Positions 13,701-26,975 are shown, numbered from the stretch's first letter. The stretch: 64,000 nucleotides of DNA from Prunella strophiata (GCA_036583965.1 JAZBQD010000014.1:44387490-44451489), one strand, 5' to 3'. Notes: a model not told the origin generated them from the letters alone. Made by a program: numbers and translations.

Positions 13701-15332
13701 AACATCCAAGCATTTATCTCACTGTAATGGTATATAGATTTGCACTTACGTTTAGCTTCATAATAAAAACGTAAGATCTTGAATAAGTATCTGCTGAAGA
13801 TACTGACTGACCTATGCCCCAAGACAAACTAGACAGAACTATACACTTTTACACCTGACTACCTCAAAGGAAGACAATTTTTAAGTGAGTATAGGTGGAA
13901 AGGAAAAGTGGATGGAACACCCATTATCTTTTTTCTGCAGAGCTTACTGCCACAGTTACAATTTCCCCAAACTGAGGAGAGTGAGAAGGATGACAATGTA
14001 AGCACTATTACCTTAAATACAGGACAGTTAATGTGGGAGAATAACTGAGCTGAAGTTCAGATCATCTGTTTTCCTTTTCTACAATTCAGAGAAAACAGAT
14101 TACTCCACTGGCAAAGATAAATAAAGCACTGAATTTTAGGCTTTTGGATGACATCACTGACAAGCTAAAAACTAAGATAAGATGTCAGGGATATAAATGA
14201 GCCCATGTGATGAAAAATGAGATTAGGATTGTTAGGAAAGTACTATGAGAGTTTTCCTGATTAACATTATGTATATTATGTCAGATCACAGAGTCCAGAG
14301 AGACTGGGGCTCTGTTATCTGTATATTACACAGCACAACAGAGCTCAGCCTCTGGGATGCTTCCACCCAGCCTGTGGGGTTTTTTTACCTGATCCATAAG
14401 ATGCAGATCAGTTGTCTGAAGAGTAAGCACAGCTCCAGCAGTCATGCTTCTCCTGTGCTTGCAAATGGGGCCACACTGCATGGCTGCTGTGTGCTCTGCC
14501 AGTGCATGACAGGAGGTGAGATGTTTCCTCCTATCCACACAGGGACTGCTAAAACTCCATTGCTGCAGCTGCCAGTGAGTCATGAAACTTGGATCCAGCA
14601 CAGCCTGAGCCATTTCCAAATGCAGTGCTCAGTCCCCTCAGATTTCATAGTCAGAGGAAACCAAGTTAGGCAAATGACATGTGGGAAGGAATGAAAACAG
14701 ACTAGTGCAATAACTTTTTTGTGTGTGTACACATCAAATGTCTACTATTCTGATAATAAGTGGGTATTTTCTAGTCCATGCATTATGAAACATTAAGAAA
14801 ATTCTTACAAATAATTATAATGAAAGAATATTTAGCTTCTAGTTTGCTCTCATCCCTCACAAGGGAGATATTCTGTGACTGCTTTCAGAAACAAGCTAAT
14901 GAATTATACCAATTAACCACAATTAATTACCAGTCTGGTTTTGTCCTCTGTCTCATCTGTTTTGTTGACAGCCATTACTTTGCTCACAGTACCATGAGTG
15001 CCCACCTGAGGGAAGAAAGCCTCTTTGAACTGCAGAGAACTCCCTGATCTTTACCAGGTTAAGAAAATAATACTTACCTTTACTTTGATTTCCATCCCTT
15101 CTTCTCTTAGTAAGGATTAGGGAATAAAAGAATACAAGGAACAAGAAATAAATCACTACTGAGTATTAATTTCTGATAAAAAAAGAACATGCATCCCAAA
15201 AAACCCTCACCCTTATGTCAGAAGAAAGGAGGGGAAACAGACAAGTCAACAGTGAACTGTGGCCCTGTGACAGCAGCTCCCTGGCCACAGAGAGAACACA
15301 CAACTTTCCCAAGCATCGTGCTGGGAGAAGTC
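10777..15332. other. Non-coding AT-rich DNA, no gene recognised
   Basis: This is mostly AT-rich, CpG-poor sequence between two LTRs. The GC-richer patch at about 12420-12700 is listed separately. A 149-codon plus-strand frame at 14245-14694 has no domain, no consistent composition and a competing open frame on the other strand, so I treat it as chance. Confidence 0.65.
12420..12700. other. GC-richer patch of unknown origin
   Basis: About 280 bases are clearly richer in G and C than the flanks. They hold an 80-codon minus-strand frame (12443-12685) with GTG-type rather than ATG-type support. I recognise neither a protein domain nor a repeat family. It could be a decayed mobile element, a conserved non-coding block or an exon of a non-coding RNA. 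Confidence 0.3.
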
Positions 15333-15512
15333 TGTGAGAAGATCAGAGAAAAGAATGAGAAACAATTCTTATCTTAACTTGCTAACACCAAGTATTGTGA
15401 ACATGTGGAATGTGTTGAGGAGATTTGTTCACCAAAGTGTGGCTTCTTAATAAGCCAATGGTGATGGGTTTTGATTGAAGGACCAATCAAGTTCAGCTGT
15501 ATCATAACTGTC

Positions 15513-15520
15513 TATAAAAG
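15513..15520 (+). promoter_or_regulatory. TATA box of the ERVK-like LTR
   Basis: TATAAAAG lies about 30 bases downstream of a CCAAT box and 27 bases upstream of AATAAA, the normal spacing of a compact LTR promoter. Whether it still drives transcription is not visible. Confidence 0.7.
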
Positions 15521-15546
15521 CAATGGGTTTCTTAATAAGGAAAAAC

Positions 15547-15552
15547 AATAAA
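15547..15552 (+). terminator. Polyadenylation signal of the ERVK-like LTR
   Basis: This is a canonical AATAAA hexamer between the TATA box and the LTR end, where the R region would be. It would end retroviral transcripts, or act as a cryptic polyadenylation site for a plus-strand transcript crossing the region. Confidence 0.65.
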
Positions 15553-15629
15553 GAGATTGATCAGCCTTCTGTGAACCATGGAGTCACTGCCAATTATTAC
15601 CCGGCTGGGGGCTTGCCATTGTGGTGACA

Positions 15630-15960
15630 TGGCTCCCATTTAATAGAGGACACCTTTGCTGCTCTGGCCCATCCTGAGAGTCGTGCTACTCACTATCACC
15701 ATGGACTGAATGGCTCCTACAACATCTGCCAAGAAAGGAACTCTCCCAGACTATCCTTCACCTCCACCTTAGGAGAGCATCAGACCGAGTAAATGCATCT
15801 CCTCTTCTGCAGAAGAGACCATTAAGGCGATCCCTTTCATTGCACCAACTCCCTCCTACCTCTTAGGAGATCAGATCTTACTGATTCTTCTTGACAAAGA
15901 GAAAACTAAATCCTTTGCCCCTATTCCAGCCTTTACTATAGATATTCTATGGCTCTAACA
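15630..15960 (+). mobile_element. tRNA-Lys-type primer site and possible ERV leader remnant
   Basis: TGGCTCCCA directly follows the LTR's terminal CA. It differs from the usual start of a lysine-tRNA primer-binding site (TGGCGCCC) at the former CpG, as expected from CpG decay. The next ~300 bases are C/T-rich and could be untranslated leader, but I see no gag frame. No second LTR was noticed downstream, so the element is truncated. The right limit is a guess. Confidence 0.5.
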
Positions 15961-18900
15961 AGACTCAAAAAGTCTTCTAGTGCTTATATCTCATAAAGAG
16001 TAAGAATTAGGAAAAATAAATGTTGATTTCATGATGTGATGCTACATTTACATCACAAGATTCTCTCTTACTTTTACAGTTATTTCCAGAAAGCCTTTGC
16101 TAATAAATAAATCACTTCTTCCATCTGGGCTTTGATAAGACTTCGTAAAATAATAGCCAAATTCTGCTGTGACTGAAATAATTTAAAATTTCCGCTGATC
16201 TAACTGGATATAACACCCTATAATAACTGCACAATCTTAGCAGTGTGCACATTGTCCTAGGTTTCCCTTTAAAATATGAACTTAGAGAAGGTCATTCATG
16301 GCTGCATACTACAAAAGTACTTCAAGAACAGATGTGCACTGCTTAGGAAACTCTCGCTCTCTCAAGCATGGTGCTTTGAACCTTGCTCTCCCCGACATGG
16401 TCCCTTGAAAGCAGGAAGCATATAGTTTGTATAAACCAAAGATGATGGATTATATGATGTGCAAAATCAAGATTTGATTTATTGTTTGCTTTTTTCCTTT
16501 CAGGAGCACACATACATTAGATGTATGTTTATATATCAAGGCTAAGATTCAAAATCAAAGGTTATATAAAACAACTTTAAAGGAAATTATAACATGCCTT
16601 GAAAGACAAACCTATCTCTGTTTACACCCCTATAAAACTTAAATTCTGTTTGTGTCAATGCTGAGTTGTGCCTCACAACTGGCTGAACCACACCTGGTGA
16701 ACTTCCATGCCTCCTGTAAGCCTTGGCCTGGTCTGACTGGATGGCTTATGAAATCTGGCTATACTGCACCAGTCAGAAGGCTAAAAGCCAAAAACAGCAT
16801 TAGAAAAGAACACTATAAATGTCATGCTGTTCCAGCAAATAATGGACTTCGAAACATGCTTTTTTTCCCCAAAAACTAAGTAGATTTCTTCAATGTGTTA
16901 TGAAACATTATTCATACTGGGATTGCTTTACAAAACTGATATGCTGTAAGAAATCTTTCCCAAGATAGCATATTTTATTGCAAGTGGGAACTGGTTCCTC
17001 CATTCTATTTCAGAGCTCTCATTACTAGGTTAGAAATTAATTTCTCATGTTTTGTTCACATTGCAATTCTCAAAAATAACTCACATGATGGGAAAAAAAA
17101 AAAAAAAAGGCACAAATTTTGAAATGTTTTCCAGTTGGAGAATAAGTTTTGGGATGTAACAACTTTTTGATGTCAGTAAATGAAAGCTTTTTGAAGGGGA
17201 TTTATCCTGCATGTTATACATGCACTAGGAGGAAAGTGGAGAAAGGGTAGAGGAGGATAAGCCACAAATGAAGATAATGAGGACTTTATGTAGGCTGGGA
17301 ATCTCTGGAAGATCAAAATGGTTTATAAAATACTAAGGAAGTTCCTTGCTACAGTAAAAAGACTGCAAGATCTGTACAGACGGTTAACATTCTTTGCTTA
17401 CTTATTTTTAGGACTAGTTATTTAAGAAATACTTTTAGTTTTCTTTCCTAGTCTACCTCCCACAATTATATATTTTTTGATTAAAAACTCCCAAAAAAAC
17501 CCCTGTTTCCATTTGCCTGAGTGGTCCAATCACATTTTCTCTTATTGCTTTTTAAAATTTTATTAAGGAAGCCTTAACAATCAAACTAAGTAGACCATGT
17601 TTTTCTCAAATCTAATTTCTGCTGAGCTTTTTTCTTTTTCAGTGCTTGGAGAATGAGGGAGGGAAATAACTGCCCAAGTCCTGTGTCTATGCAGTATGGT
17701 TTCAAGAGGATCCTGACCAGAAAATTATTTGGTAGACCACAGTGCTCCATAGCAAGCAAACTACATTTCTAAAATTCACATAACTAACTGCTGAGAAAGC
17801 TATGTCTAGCAGAAAACAAATAGGAGAAAAATCTTGTCACAATTCAGATGAACACAGTGACAGATTCACTGCTAAAAGTATGGCATAATCAAACTGGGAT
17901 GGCTTTTATTAGATTTCTTTTTTTTTCACAGTTAAATCTATTCAAATAAATAAGGTTCTAGGACAGCTGGGAATCAGCAAAAAATATGGCAAGGGACTAA
18001 AATACTCCATTCAGTTTAACTGACATATCAGAAAATCTAGAGCTCAGTTCTGTATATGCAATGTCATCCAAGAAAACGATCAACATTTCATGAACTTTCA
18101 CTCTCTTACAGTTAGAATCATGTTGTCACTGGCCCTGCAACTTCAGCATCCTTAAATTTCATCTTCCAACACCAAAGATATTTCAAAATTATGGTTTTAC
18201 TTTCAGATAAGGAAATCCTCTAAGTAGCCTGTTACCTGGGTAGGGAACTGATACTCCAAACTTAGATATTTTAGCTTTGGTTTGATACTAGGTGAGCCCA
18301 AGTAGAAGACAAGATATTCCAGGCAGTCTACTGCCTAAAACTGTAAAACAGAGCTGCTTTTGTACAGTTCAACTCAACGACTGACTAAAGTCATCACCTT
18401 TGGCTTCTTGACCTAGAACTCGTTCTACCCAAAATGAGAATTTCTTATGCTTATCATGAGGGATTTGGAATTGATAAAGGAAAATATCTGAAGATTCTTC
18501 TAAAGTTGCTTTACTCTCAAAAAAAATTTTTATTCCTTCATCTCACTGCTTATATCAAGGACTGCCTTGAAAATCTCCCTTGAGATTACAACTGTAGATG
18601 GGAGCTGAACTGTTCTGCACTTTTGACAGATCCAACCAAGCATCTGAAAGCATCTATGAACACTGAGGAATAATATAAAGCTTTAAAGCAGTGGTTTTTT
18701 GGATGCTCTAAATGCAGAGTATTTAACTAGCTTAGCTGCCAGTTTGAACCTTTGTAAAATTTTATATAAAATCTCCTGTGTTTTATAGGAATTTATAAAA
18801 ACTGCTCTTACAGAGTTCCCCAACACATGCTAAATTATTTCTCATACCTTTTAATTGCAATTTCTTGGCCATCCAAGAGATGCCTAACAGTCTGCATTTT

Positions 18901-21900
18901 TAACTCCTCCCACAGTTTAAGTATATACATGTAGAACTGTTTCTGCTTAAAGAATTTTAATTGCAATCCTCAAAATATGAGTTAAATAAAGAAGAAAAGC
19001 CTACTTTTCCTCAGTGAAAAGGGGATCAGAAGGTAAGGAAGATAAGTCTTGGTTAGAAATATTTCAGTATTTATTTCCATTTTTCACCCTGAAAGCCTAT
19101 TGGAAAAACATCCCTTTCCATGCTTTTTGCTTTACTTCTGCTATTTACTTTGCAAGAAAAATTTTCCACTACAGGCAACAAAAATATTTTACTGTATCTT
19201 CCAACTGAAGGACAGGAAACTATTGTATTTTTCTCAGTTACTAACCCTACACCTATCCCTAAATATCTTCCAGAAATTATGAGAAGCTATTTCTTTCCTG
19301 AGTTAAAGCAGAAACAATGTCAATATAAAATCAGTAAAAACTGCCTGTAACTGTAACTTCTACTCTACAGATCCTCACTGTTATATCAATTTGTGGTATG
19401 TTTGGCTGTATGCTTTGTGTTGTGCAGGCCTTTGAAATAAACTGGTTGGTGTAGCATCCCTGAATGCCAAGTGGAGAAAGCAGATCCTAGGAGGATGCTC
19501 ACCAGTACTGTTCAACAGCATTTTTATTAAAGGAGTAGTAATGTCTCCTATCACCTTGTAATGTCTTTCAATGCAAAGGAAAAAACAGATGCTTATTTGT
19601 CACTAGAGACTGAAAATGTATTTTCTACAAAAATGATTGCTCTACATCTTCTTTGACTGCTTCATCAGTTTGCAGATTGCTGAAGAAAAGCTTCCTATTT
19701 TAGGCCACACACTACCTTGCAAAAACCCCCATGAATGCAGGGAATAAATAGCAACAAGAATACAGTCAGCACAGAACAATATTAATTGCAAAAAGGAACT
19801 CTCGATGTTCTAAATAATAATGCACTATCCATCTCTGAATTCTGACAGACAAGAGTTGACAAATGCTGAAGTTTCATTTTGTTTTTTGTTCAACATCTGC
19901 TTTTCCAAACCATCCCCAGCTAAAGAACTCCCAGGAGTCTGGCATACATCACAAATCCCAGCTTTCAGCAGATGTTGACAGCACAGTATCTCCCTTCACA
20001 CACAGACTTTTATTCACATAGAAGCTTAATAACTCAATAAAAACTTGACTATGCAGTAAATGAACTAATACAAATGAACTTAGGGCATGGCAGGAATGGC
20101 TTATAAAGCCCCTGGGCAGTTATCACATTTCTAAATCCTTTCTAGCATGTGGAGAAGAAGAAGGGTTGCTGACACCAGGAGGTGCAGCAGAAGCTGTACA
20201 GGACCCTCTGCCCCAGACTGCAGGTGCCTCCTAGGTGGGAGGATTACACTGATTTTGCTGACATTGGCAGTCAGCCAGTTCTGCAACAGAGAGAGAAACA
20301 CAGGGTGCTAAGTCCCAAATTACGCTAAACATAGACACAGGGATGTTGAATCACACTTGAGGGAATAAAGTCCTTCTTTCTCCATTCCCTTTTCACATTA
20401 AAATGGGGTCAAATTCTTTGGTTTCTGAACTATTTCTGACTTGCTCTTTAGAGCAGCAAGTGCTACTCCAGCCCTCCTACAGTTATCTGTGCTTCACCTA
20501 CCACAAACTTTTTTATAGCATGCTATTGACAACATTGTTCAAACTTAGCCCTGACAAAATATACATTATGCACACCAATAGGCAGAATTACAGGGCTGGT
20601 TCTGGCAGTTGTATGACAGTTCTATTACAGCACAACTACACCAGAGCCTACAGAATGAAAACGTGAACAAGATTTATTTTTCCTCTATTGTTATAAAATA
20701 CTTCAAAATCATGTGATGAAAATAATGCTCAGCTCCTTGTTGTCACTGCAAATGAATGCATACATAAAAATGAAATCCACTGGACTTTCACTGTAAGACA
20801 GGCTACATTTTCCATACAGAAACTTTGGCCTATATTGGGTGCTTCACTCTTCCTGAGTGCACTGGAGAATGTGTTGGAAGCATGAGCAACCAAAAAAAGG
20901 GCACACAAACATGTTGTTGTGCATTTCTGTAAACTGTCCTCTTCCTCTGAAAGCAACTAGATGTTGGGTCCTTGAATAAGGCTAACACACAAACACACAC
21001 AAAGATTCAAAACAGGCCAGAAAAAATTGGACTATGCAGACTGCAAATAAAAATTACACCATGCTATCTCACAAAGATTAGTCAAATTATAAATAGCAGC
21101 CCAAACAGCTGTATGAATCTTGCGAATGTAGTACTGTAGTGTTTGAATTTCACACAGCATTCACATGATATTTCTATAGTCTACATAACAAACAGAAGAC
21201 AATATTTTTTTATATGAGGCCTTAAAAGACATATTTGGTTATTGGCTGCCTGAGGAAAAACAAGTGAAGCATTCCTTAAGCTCCTTGGGAATTCATATCT
21301 CACAACTTTTCTTCAGTCCTGTTTCAATCTTCCCTGTGTGGCTGGAGTATTTGATTGTTTACTGGTCTTAGCAGTCACAAATGCCAGAGTCTGGAACATG
21401 ACTTGCAGTCAATCATACTCTTTGATAACACCTGTAAGCATAAAGCTCAATGACTTGGCTTGGGAAAAAAAAATCCTTTTCAGTATTAATACAGTGCAAC
21501 AGTTCTTCACAATAACCTGTCCATTGGAGATCTCAGGGAGGTATAATTAGTAATTTCTGATTAAAAGGTACAGTGACCAGAAATGTTTGGTTTTCCAGAC
21601 AGAAAGAGCCTTTAATTGAGGAGTTTTTCCCTTGTAACTTAGGGTGCAATAATTTCTTTGGTGACAACTGAGTCGCATGAAACCGGTGCAGGAATTACCA
21701 GGCTGTAGGTAACAGAGTGACAAAAACAGCTGCTGATGGCAGGCCTTGGAGTCTGCTTCCCCCAGGGCTAGGGCTGGCACTTCTTGCCTGAGAAATGGGG
21801 AAGCCAGCAGGCTTTAAAATATACTATTCTTAAATGCAAAGCCTCTTAGGAGCACTGCATTTCAAAACATAGGATCAGACATATTTTATTATTATAAAAT

Positions 21901-24900
21901 TATTAATTCTTGACACTTTTTTACACAGGAGGCAGATTACTTCCCCAGAGAGCAGAAATACAGCAAGCAAATACTTAGACTTAAGCACACACAGAGCCTT
22001 GCGAATGAGAGCAGAGCATGCTTGAGTTTTATCCAGAGCAGCACCATACCAGCAGATTCTACAGCTCCCTGAGGCAGCTTTTTCTAATAAAAGTGGACTA
22101 TCTCTGCCAGTGTTGTTTCTCTTATGAGGCAGGAAGAAGGCAGGGTTTGAAGTTTCCCCTGTCATCTCCAGGCCCCCACTTCCAGTGCTGCTATCACAGC
22201 TGGGGCAGATGCAGCTGGCAGTGATGGACAGTGTTTAGCAGCCAGGTGTATTTCCAGTCTCAAACACTGACTCATACACTTCTGGGGCATCTGTTTGGTT
22301 TTGATACCAAACCAAAATCTGTGGCTAAATAAAGGGCAAGAATATTAAACCATGTAGCTGACTCCCAAGAATAAAATAGTAAAGTAGAAGAATTTTCTCT
22401 TTGGTCTTGAAGAGACTGATCAAATCCTGTAGTAAATCTGAATCAGAACTGTATCTTTACTGTGCAAAAAAAAAATTGATCAGCAATATAAAAATAGGAC
22501 AGCAAAACAGTAATTTCTTCTCCATTACTGGGAATTGTACAACCCAAAATAAACATCTTCCTATCCACCAGATGAATGTAAGATATTTTCAAGGCTGACA
22601 ACTGCCTGCTCTATTTATGTAATTTAGAAGTCTGAAGTATTTATACTTCATATTAAAATCCAGCATGTGGTAGAAATCTAGATTTTGTTTGAAGAGGTCT
22701 AAGGCACAGACTATACTAAGATGAAATTTTTGTCTGACAAAAATGGAAAAATGTTACTTCACTGAATTTCTAGAGAGTAATTCTTTTATTTAAAATAATA
22801 ACTCAGGTAGTGGTGGAAGGACCAGTTTTCTAATAAGATAAATTAAATTTAAAAGAATTCTTAAATACTGTTAATTTCTTATATTATCTGATCTTTTTTA
22901 GTCATCTTTTATTCTTATTATGTTTCTGTGTAACTTTTTCTGGAATGTACAGTATTTATTTTCTAACCAAAATACTCTTAACAAAATTAATGAAACAGCA
23001 TATTTTAACTGAACTCTTTAAGTGTAGATTGGCTAAATAAGAATATTGGAAGAGGGACACATTTTTGCAACCTCTTCCATATTTTACTGGGTTTTTTTAA
23101 TTACAAAAAAGCCCCACAGAACTGTACCATTGCTGTTTTATCAAAAATATAAGAGTGAAGTCCGTTTTTTGCAATGAAAGTTTCAACTACTGTTGTGCCA
23201 GGAATTACTGCAGCTTTATTATCTAGTTTTCTGCATGAGCCTATCAAGTTTCTGTCAATCCTCCCTGTTTCCAAATTTGACCCTGTTTCCAAATTTGAGT
23301 GTTAGTAGCAACTTTGGAGGGATGGAGTCAAGAGAGGTGAAACAATCTCTTCACTTTGTCATCTAGTTTGCTGCTCAATTTCACTGCATATAGAGAACTC
23401 AACCTTGTTTTCTACAGTTCACAAAAAGAAGGCAAACTCTTAAGTCCAGTGCAAAACATCTGTGGGTTTGCTTTTTTTGTGGGTATGCTCAAGCAAATTT
23501 TTAAAATTTGTGTAAGATTAAATGTCAATGTCCTTCATGGTTAATTGACATATATTATCTAACGTTTATTTCTGTAATTTCATTTTGCTGTATTCCCTGC
23601 TCATTTTGCATTCTGAAGGAGAGAAGGGCAGTTTTTCAGCTGACCTAATGAAAACACTGCCATGACAAATGAGAAACCAACCTGTGTGCAGTGGAGTCTG
23701 GCTGGAGAGAATGCTAATTCTCTGCCTCAATACTGCCTTCAAAGAGATTATTCAAGGCTCCCTCTGACATGGAACACAGTGACCAGCCAGCAAAAGCTAG
23801 AGATGAAAATAACCTTTATCTATTTTAACAAAAAGGTGAACTAAAAAAAGCAGTCAGTCTTACTCTTAATGTTTACTATTAGCAGTGAAGGAAGTGACTT
23901 TATTTAGTGCTTATTCAGTAACTTTCACTGACAGGGTTTCTACTGTAGATTTTTTAATTATTAAATCAGTGTAATTTATCTACATAAGGCAAAAGATGCA
24001 AAAAATAAGCAATAGGAGCCTGACTTTTTTTTAGAAAAATTACCTATTACTGAGATCTAGCAAATGCCTAAAAGGCCTGGAAAAGGGATTTAAGTTAAAG
24101 TTTTGCATACAAAAACTACATACACTGAAGCTGTGAACTTACTGTCCTTGTCAACCAGGTGGAGTTGTTTATAGAATTCAACAATATCAAACACCCATGA
24201 TGAAGGGTAAAGAAGAAGACAATTGAAGAAAACAATTGTGCATGAAGACAACTCAAATGAAAAAAATGAGGCTCAACCCCAGTCTATCAAAGATGCATGA
24301 ATGAACCAAAGTCAGTAAATTAATCAAAATACTAAGAGTAATGAAAACCTTCTTAAGGTGACAAAATGTAAAAGTGGGGAAATTACCTGAGATTTCTAAA
24401 CTTCTACCTGCAGAAAACCAGAGTGATGTACAGTAAGTAGCTTATACTACCATGAATGCACCTAACTCATTAGTACTAACGTGGGTTTTTTTCCTGAGCA
24501 GTAGTCTTAATGAATTTTAAACTTACAGTAAGTGCCTAGCCCTCCTGAGAAAATCTTAAAACAGGACACTACTGTGACAATTCTATTAGAAAGCACAAGT
24601 TTTTAATATCTAAAATTGCTGAAGTAATTTAAATATCTGACAAGAAAAAAACACAGGTTGCCAGCCTCACATAAGACATATTTCAAGGGCAGAACTGAAA
24701 ACAATATATATTGTGTAGATACAGCAGTTCAAAAAAATAATGAAGTCTTACTTCAGCAAAGAACTTGGAAAACTTGCAGAGTTCCCATTATTTTTAAATG
24801 TATTAAATAAAACCCCCGAAAATACACAGTTCTTCTTAAAGTCTCAGAAATAAGGTGTGTAATACTGTTTAGGAGTCTCTCAGCCCCTCTAATAAGCCAG

Positions 24901-26107
24901 AGAGAGGTGGTGTAACTCCATAGCTCAGTTGAACTTTGCATCCTTTCCTCAGGGCACACAGCTCTTGGAGATGCTATGAGTATTAGAAAAATATTGAAAC
25001 AATTCATCCAGCAACAGCTATTAATTGTCCACCAAAAGGCTCCTCTGACAGGGAGAGAACATAATGCTTCACTTGTGATTTCCCAGGATAGATTCCCTAC
25101 CTTGAGGTGTCCTGCCATGTCACATGGTACTGGTCTGCTCCTGCACATTTCTAGAAGGTGTTTCTCCAAACTGTTCTGATGCTCTGTCATTCTACAAATG
25201 ACAACCATAAGTGAATGGACTGTGGTCCATTCTAGTATTACAATGACCAGTTGATAAAGCCTTTAAAACCCCTCAAGTGGACAACTGTTTCCTGATTCCC
25301 AGAACTATTTTCCAGTCCAAGATTATTACTAGCTAACTGATGGCAGAGTTCTTCCACAAATCCATCCTCCCTATCTTCAGCGTGATGATCGTAAATGTCA
25401 AGGAAGCATTACTCGTCATTATTTATCCCTCATTATTTTTTCCCTCAGTGGTATTTGTGTCACTTGATTCCACCAGTTTACTGTGCATTAACTTCAAAGG
25501 TGGTAATTTTTAATCATCATGTTTACTTGTATGATTTGTAGTTTCCTATTATGTTTTCTTCCATTACAGTTATAAGCAGGAAAAGGTAAAAGCACTACCT
25601 TTCTACTGCCATTTGTTATCTTCAAAACTTTACATCAGCTTTATATTAGCTCTGTCTTGCCTAAATGGTCTGAAGAGGTATTGAACCAAGGGCTTTGATA
25701 TTTACTAAATGCTCTTTTTACATTATTCATGGGCAACTGTCAAAGCATCAATAGAGAGTCAGTAAACCTTTCTGCACATGAAAAACAGAAAGCTACAAGA
25801 CACACTGCACAATAGGTAGGTGAAAACTGTTTTCTAGGTAGAAGATTTACCTTTTGCATGCATCAAGATGGATGTTTAGCATGTTTCTGGGATGATGTGG
25901 AACACCACCCCTGGAGCCCTGCTGGCTTTCTCCCCCCAGCCTCAGCAGTTTTGGGCTTAGCCATGGAGACACATTAGAACCATCTCATGAGCTTCATTTG
26001 GCTGAAACTCTCTGACTTGGCCAGTTTTAAAGTAACAGAAAGGGCAGATGCAGTGGACTGGAGAGACCTGATTTCACCTAAAAGTAAAGTAAGACAAAGG
26101 CACCGTG
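15961..26107. other. Non-coding AT-rich DNA, no gene recognised
   Basis: About 10 kb with many short mono- and dinucleotide runs and no recognised interspersed repeat. A 151-codon minus-strand frame at 24753-25208 has no domain or splice context that I can identify. A TATA-like TTATAAAG near 20101-20108 stands alone, without LTR structure around it. An exact 18-bp tandem at 23263-23298 is listed separately. Confidence 0.65.
23263..23298. repeat. 18-bp tandem duplication, two exact copies
   Basis: CCCTGTTTCCAAATTTGA occurs at 23263-23280 and again, unchanged, at 23281-23298. The exact identity suggests a recent slippage or repair event. No function is implied. Confidence 0.9.
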
Positions 26108-26133
26108 ATGAAAATGCCATTTGGCATTTTCAT
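26108..26133. repeat. Near-perfect palindrome, 12-bp arms
   Basis: The arms 26108-26119 and 26122-26133 are exact reverse complements with only two T bases between them. It may form a small cruciform or hairpin. Confidence 0.85.
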
Positions 26134-26931
26134 GTGATCAGAGCAAGATACCAGCCCCTGAATAAGATCTCAAAATGTCATCCAAGTTCATTTACACAAC
26201 ACACTGGAACGTAGGTCATGTAAACAATCCCTTTCCTTCCAGCCATCCACATCTTTCAGAAATTACTAACAAAAGACATCAGTCTACAAAGACCCATCCC
26301 ACACTGTTTCCTCCTCATTTACTTTCTCATAGCTTTAAGATCAGAAGTTGATAATTGCTTCTGTCTAAGGGATGATAAAATGGGCAGTGATCTTTCTTAC
26401 TCACTTATTTTATACAAGGAAACACTGCAGCAACACTGTCATGAGGAGGTCCCTTCCTCTCTGACACTTTCAGTGACTGTAAAACTCACCTGTTTCTCTT
26501 ATTTAAAAAGACCTTGACTCTGCTGTGAACTAGCACCTTCAAACACATAACAGGAGAGTAATGCTGTCCCTGTGCTCCTGAGAAAATCTTTTTTTCTGCA
26601 TTAGGCAGCAAAAATATTTAGTAAGGGGTACAGAAACAGACCAAAATTACTTGAACCTAGTTTTAAGAAGCAGAGGTAAGCAGAGGTGAGGCAAAAGCAA
26701 TAGCTTTCCTGTCTAATGGACATTTGGATAACTATGAGAGAATGGAAATTCACTTGTGCTGCCATGTTTCAGCACTGCATATTCCCAGACAAGAAATGCA
26801 TACACTCATCATTGGAGAAGACAGAGCAGAACCTTACATATTCTTTTCACAGGACTATTTTTGACACAGCAACAGGTCTTCAAAACTGGGAGTCACCCCA
26901 CATGCACATTCCCACAATTTAGCTTAGCATA

Positions 26932-26975
26932 TAAGGAACTCATCTGAGGCAGAAAAACCTCAGATGAGTTCCTTA
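26932..26975. repeat. Perfect hairpin, 18-bp stem and 8-base loop
   Basis: The left arm 26932-26949 and the right arm 26958-26975 are exact reverse complements, separated by CAGAAAAA. Pairing stops sharply on both sides. A perfect 18-bp stem is not expected by chance at this spacing. It could be a recent template-switch inversion made during replication or repair, a MITE-like core or, less likely, a small-RNA hairpin (a miRNA precursor normally has a longer, imperfect stem). Nothing flanking it suggests a gene. Confidence 0.92.

Larger units (their letters stand above)
15333..15629 (+). mobile_element. LTR of an ERVK-like endogenous retrovirus
   Basis: This ~297-bp LTR has nearly all the expected parts in order. 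The 5' end is TGTGAGAA. CCAAT boxes are at 15455-15459 and 15483-15487, and a TATA box (TATAAAAG) is at 15513-15520. An AATAAA signal is at 15547-15552, and the 3' end is CA at 15628-15629. It matches a compact LTR family that I recognise from songbird genomes. The bases right after the CA look like a primer-binding site, so this is the 5' LTR of a provirus whose remainder is missing or unrecognisable. The exact 5' base (15333 or 15335) is uncertain. Confidence 0.85.

Noticed and set aside
14245..14694. 149-codon plus-strand frame
   Set aside because: A 97-codon frame is open on the opposite strand over the same bases, and neither has a recognisable feature.
15961..16700. Continuation of an endogenous retrovirus with gag/pol frames after the 15.3-kb LTR
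   Set aside because: No long or gag/pol-like frame is visible in any phase. Sequence after about 15960 looks like ordinary AT-rich DNA.
20101..20240. TATA-like TTATAAAG followed by a GC-richer stretch, considered as an LTR
   Set aside because: No TG/CA ends, no polyadenylation signal at LTR spacing and no family resemblance that I could recall.
24753..25208. 151-codon minus-strand frame
   Set aside because: The length is within chance expectation for 64 kb. There is no domain, no promoter and no splice context, and composition equals the flanks.
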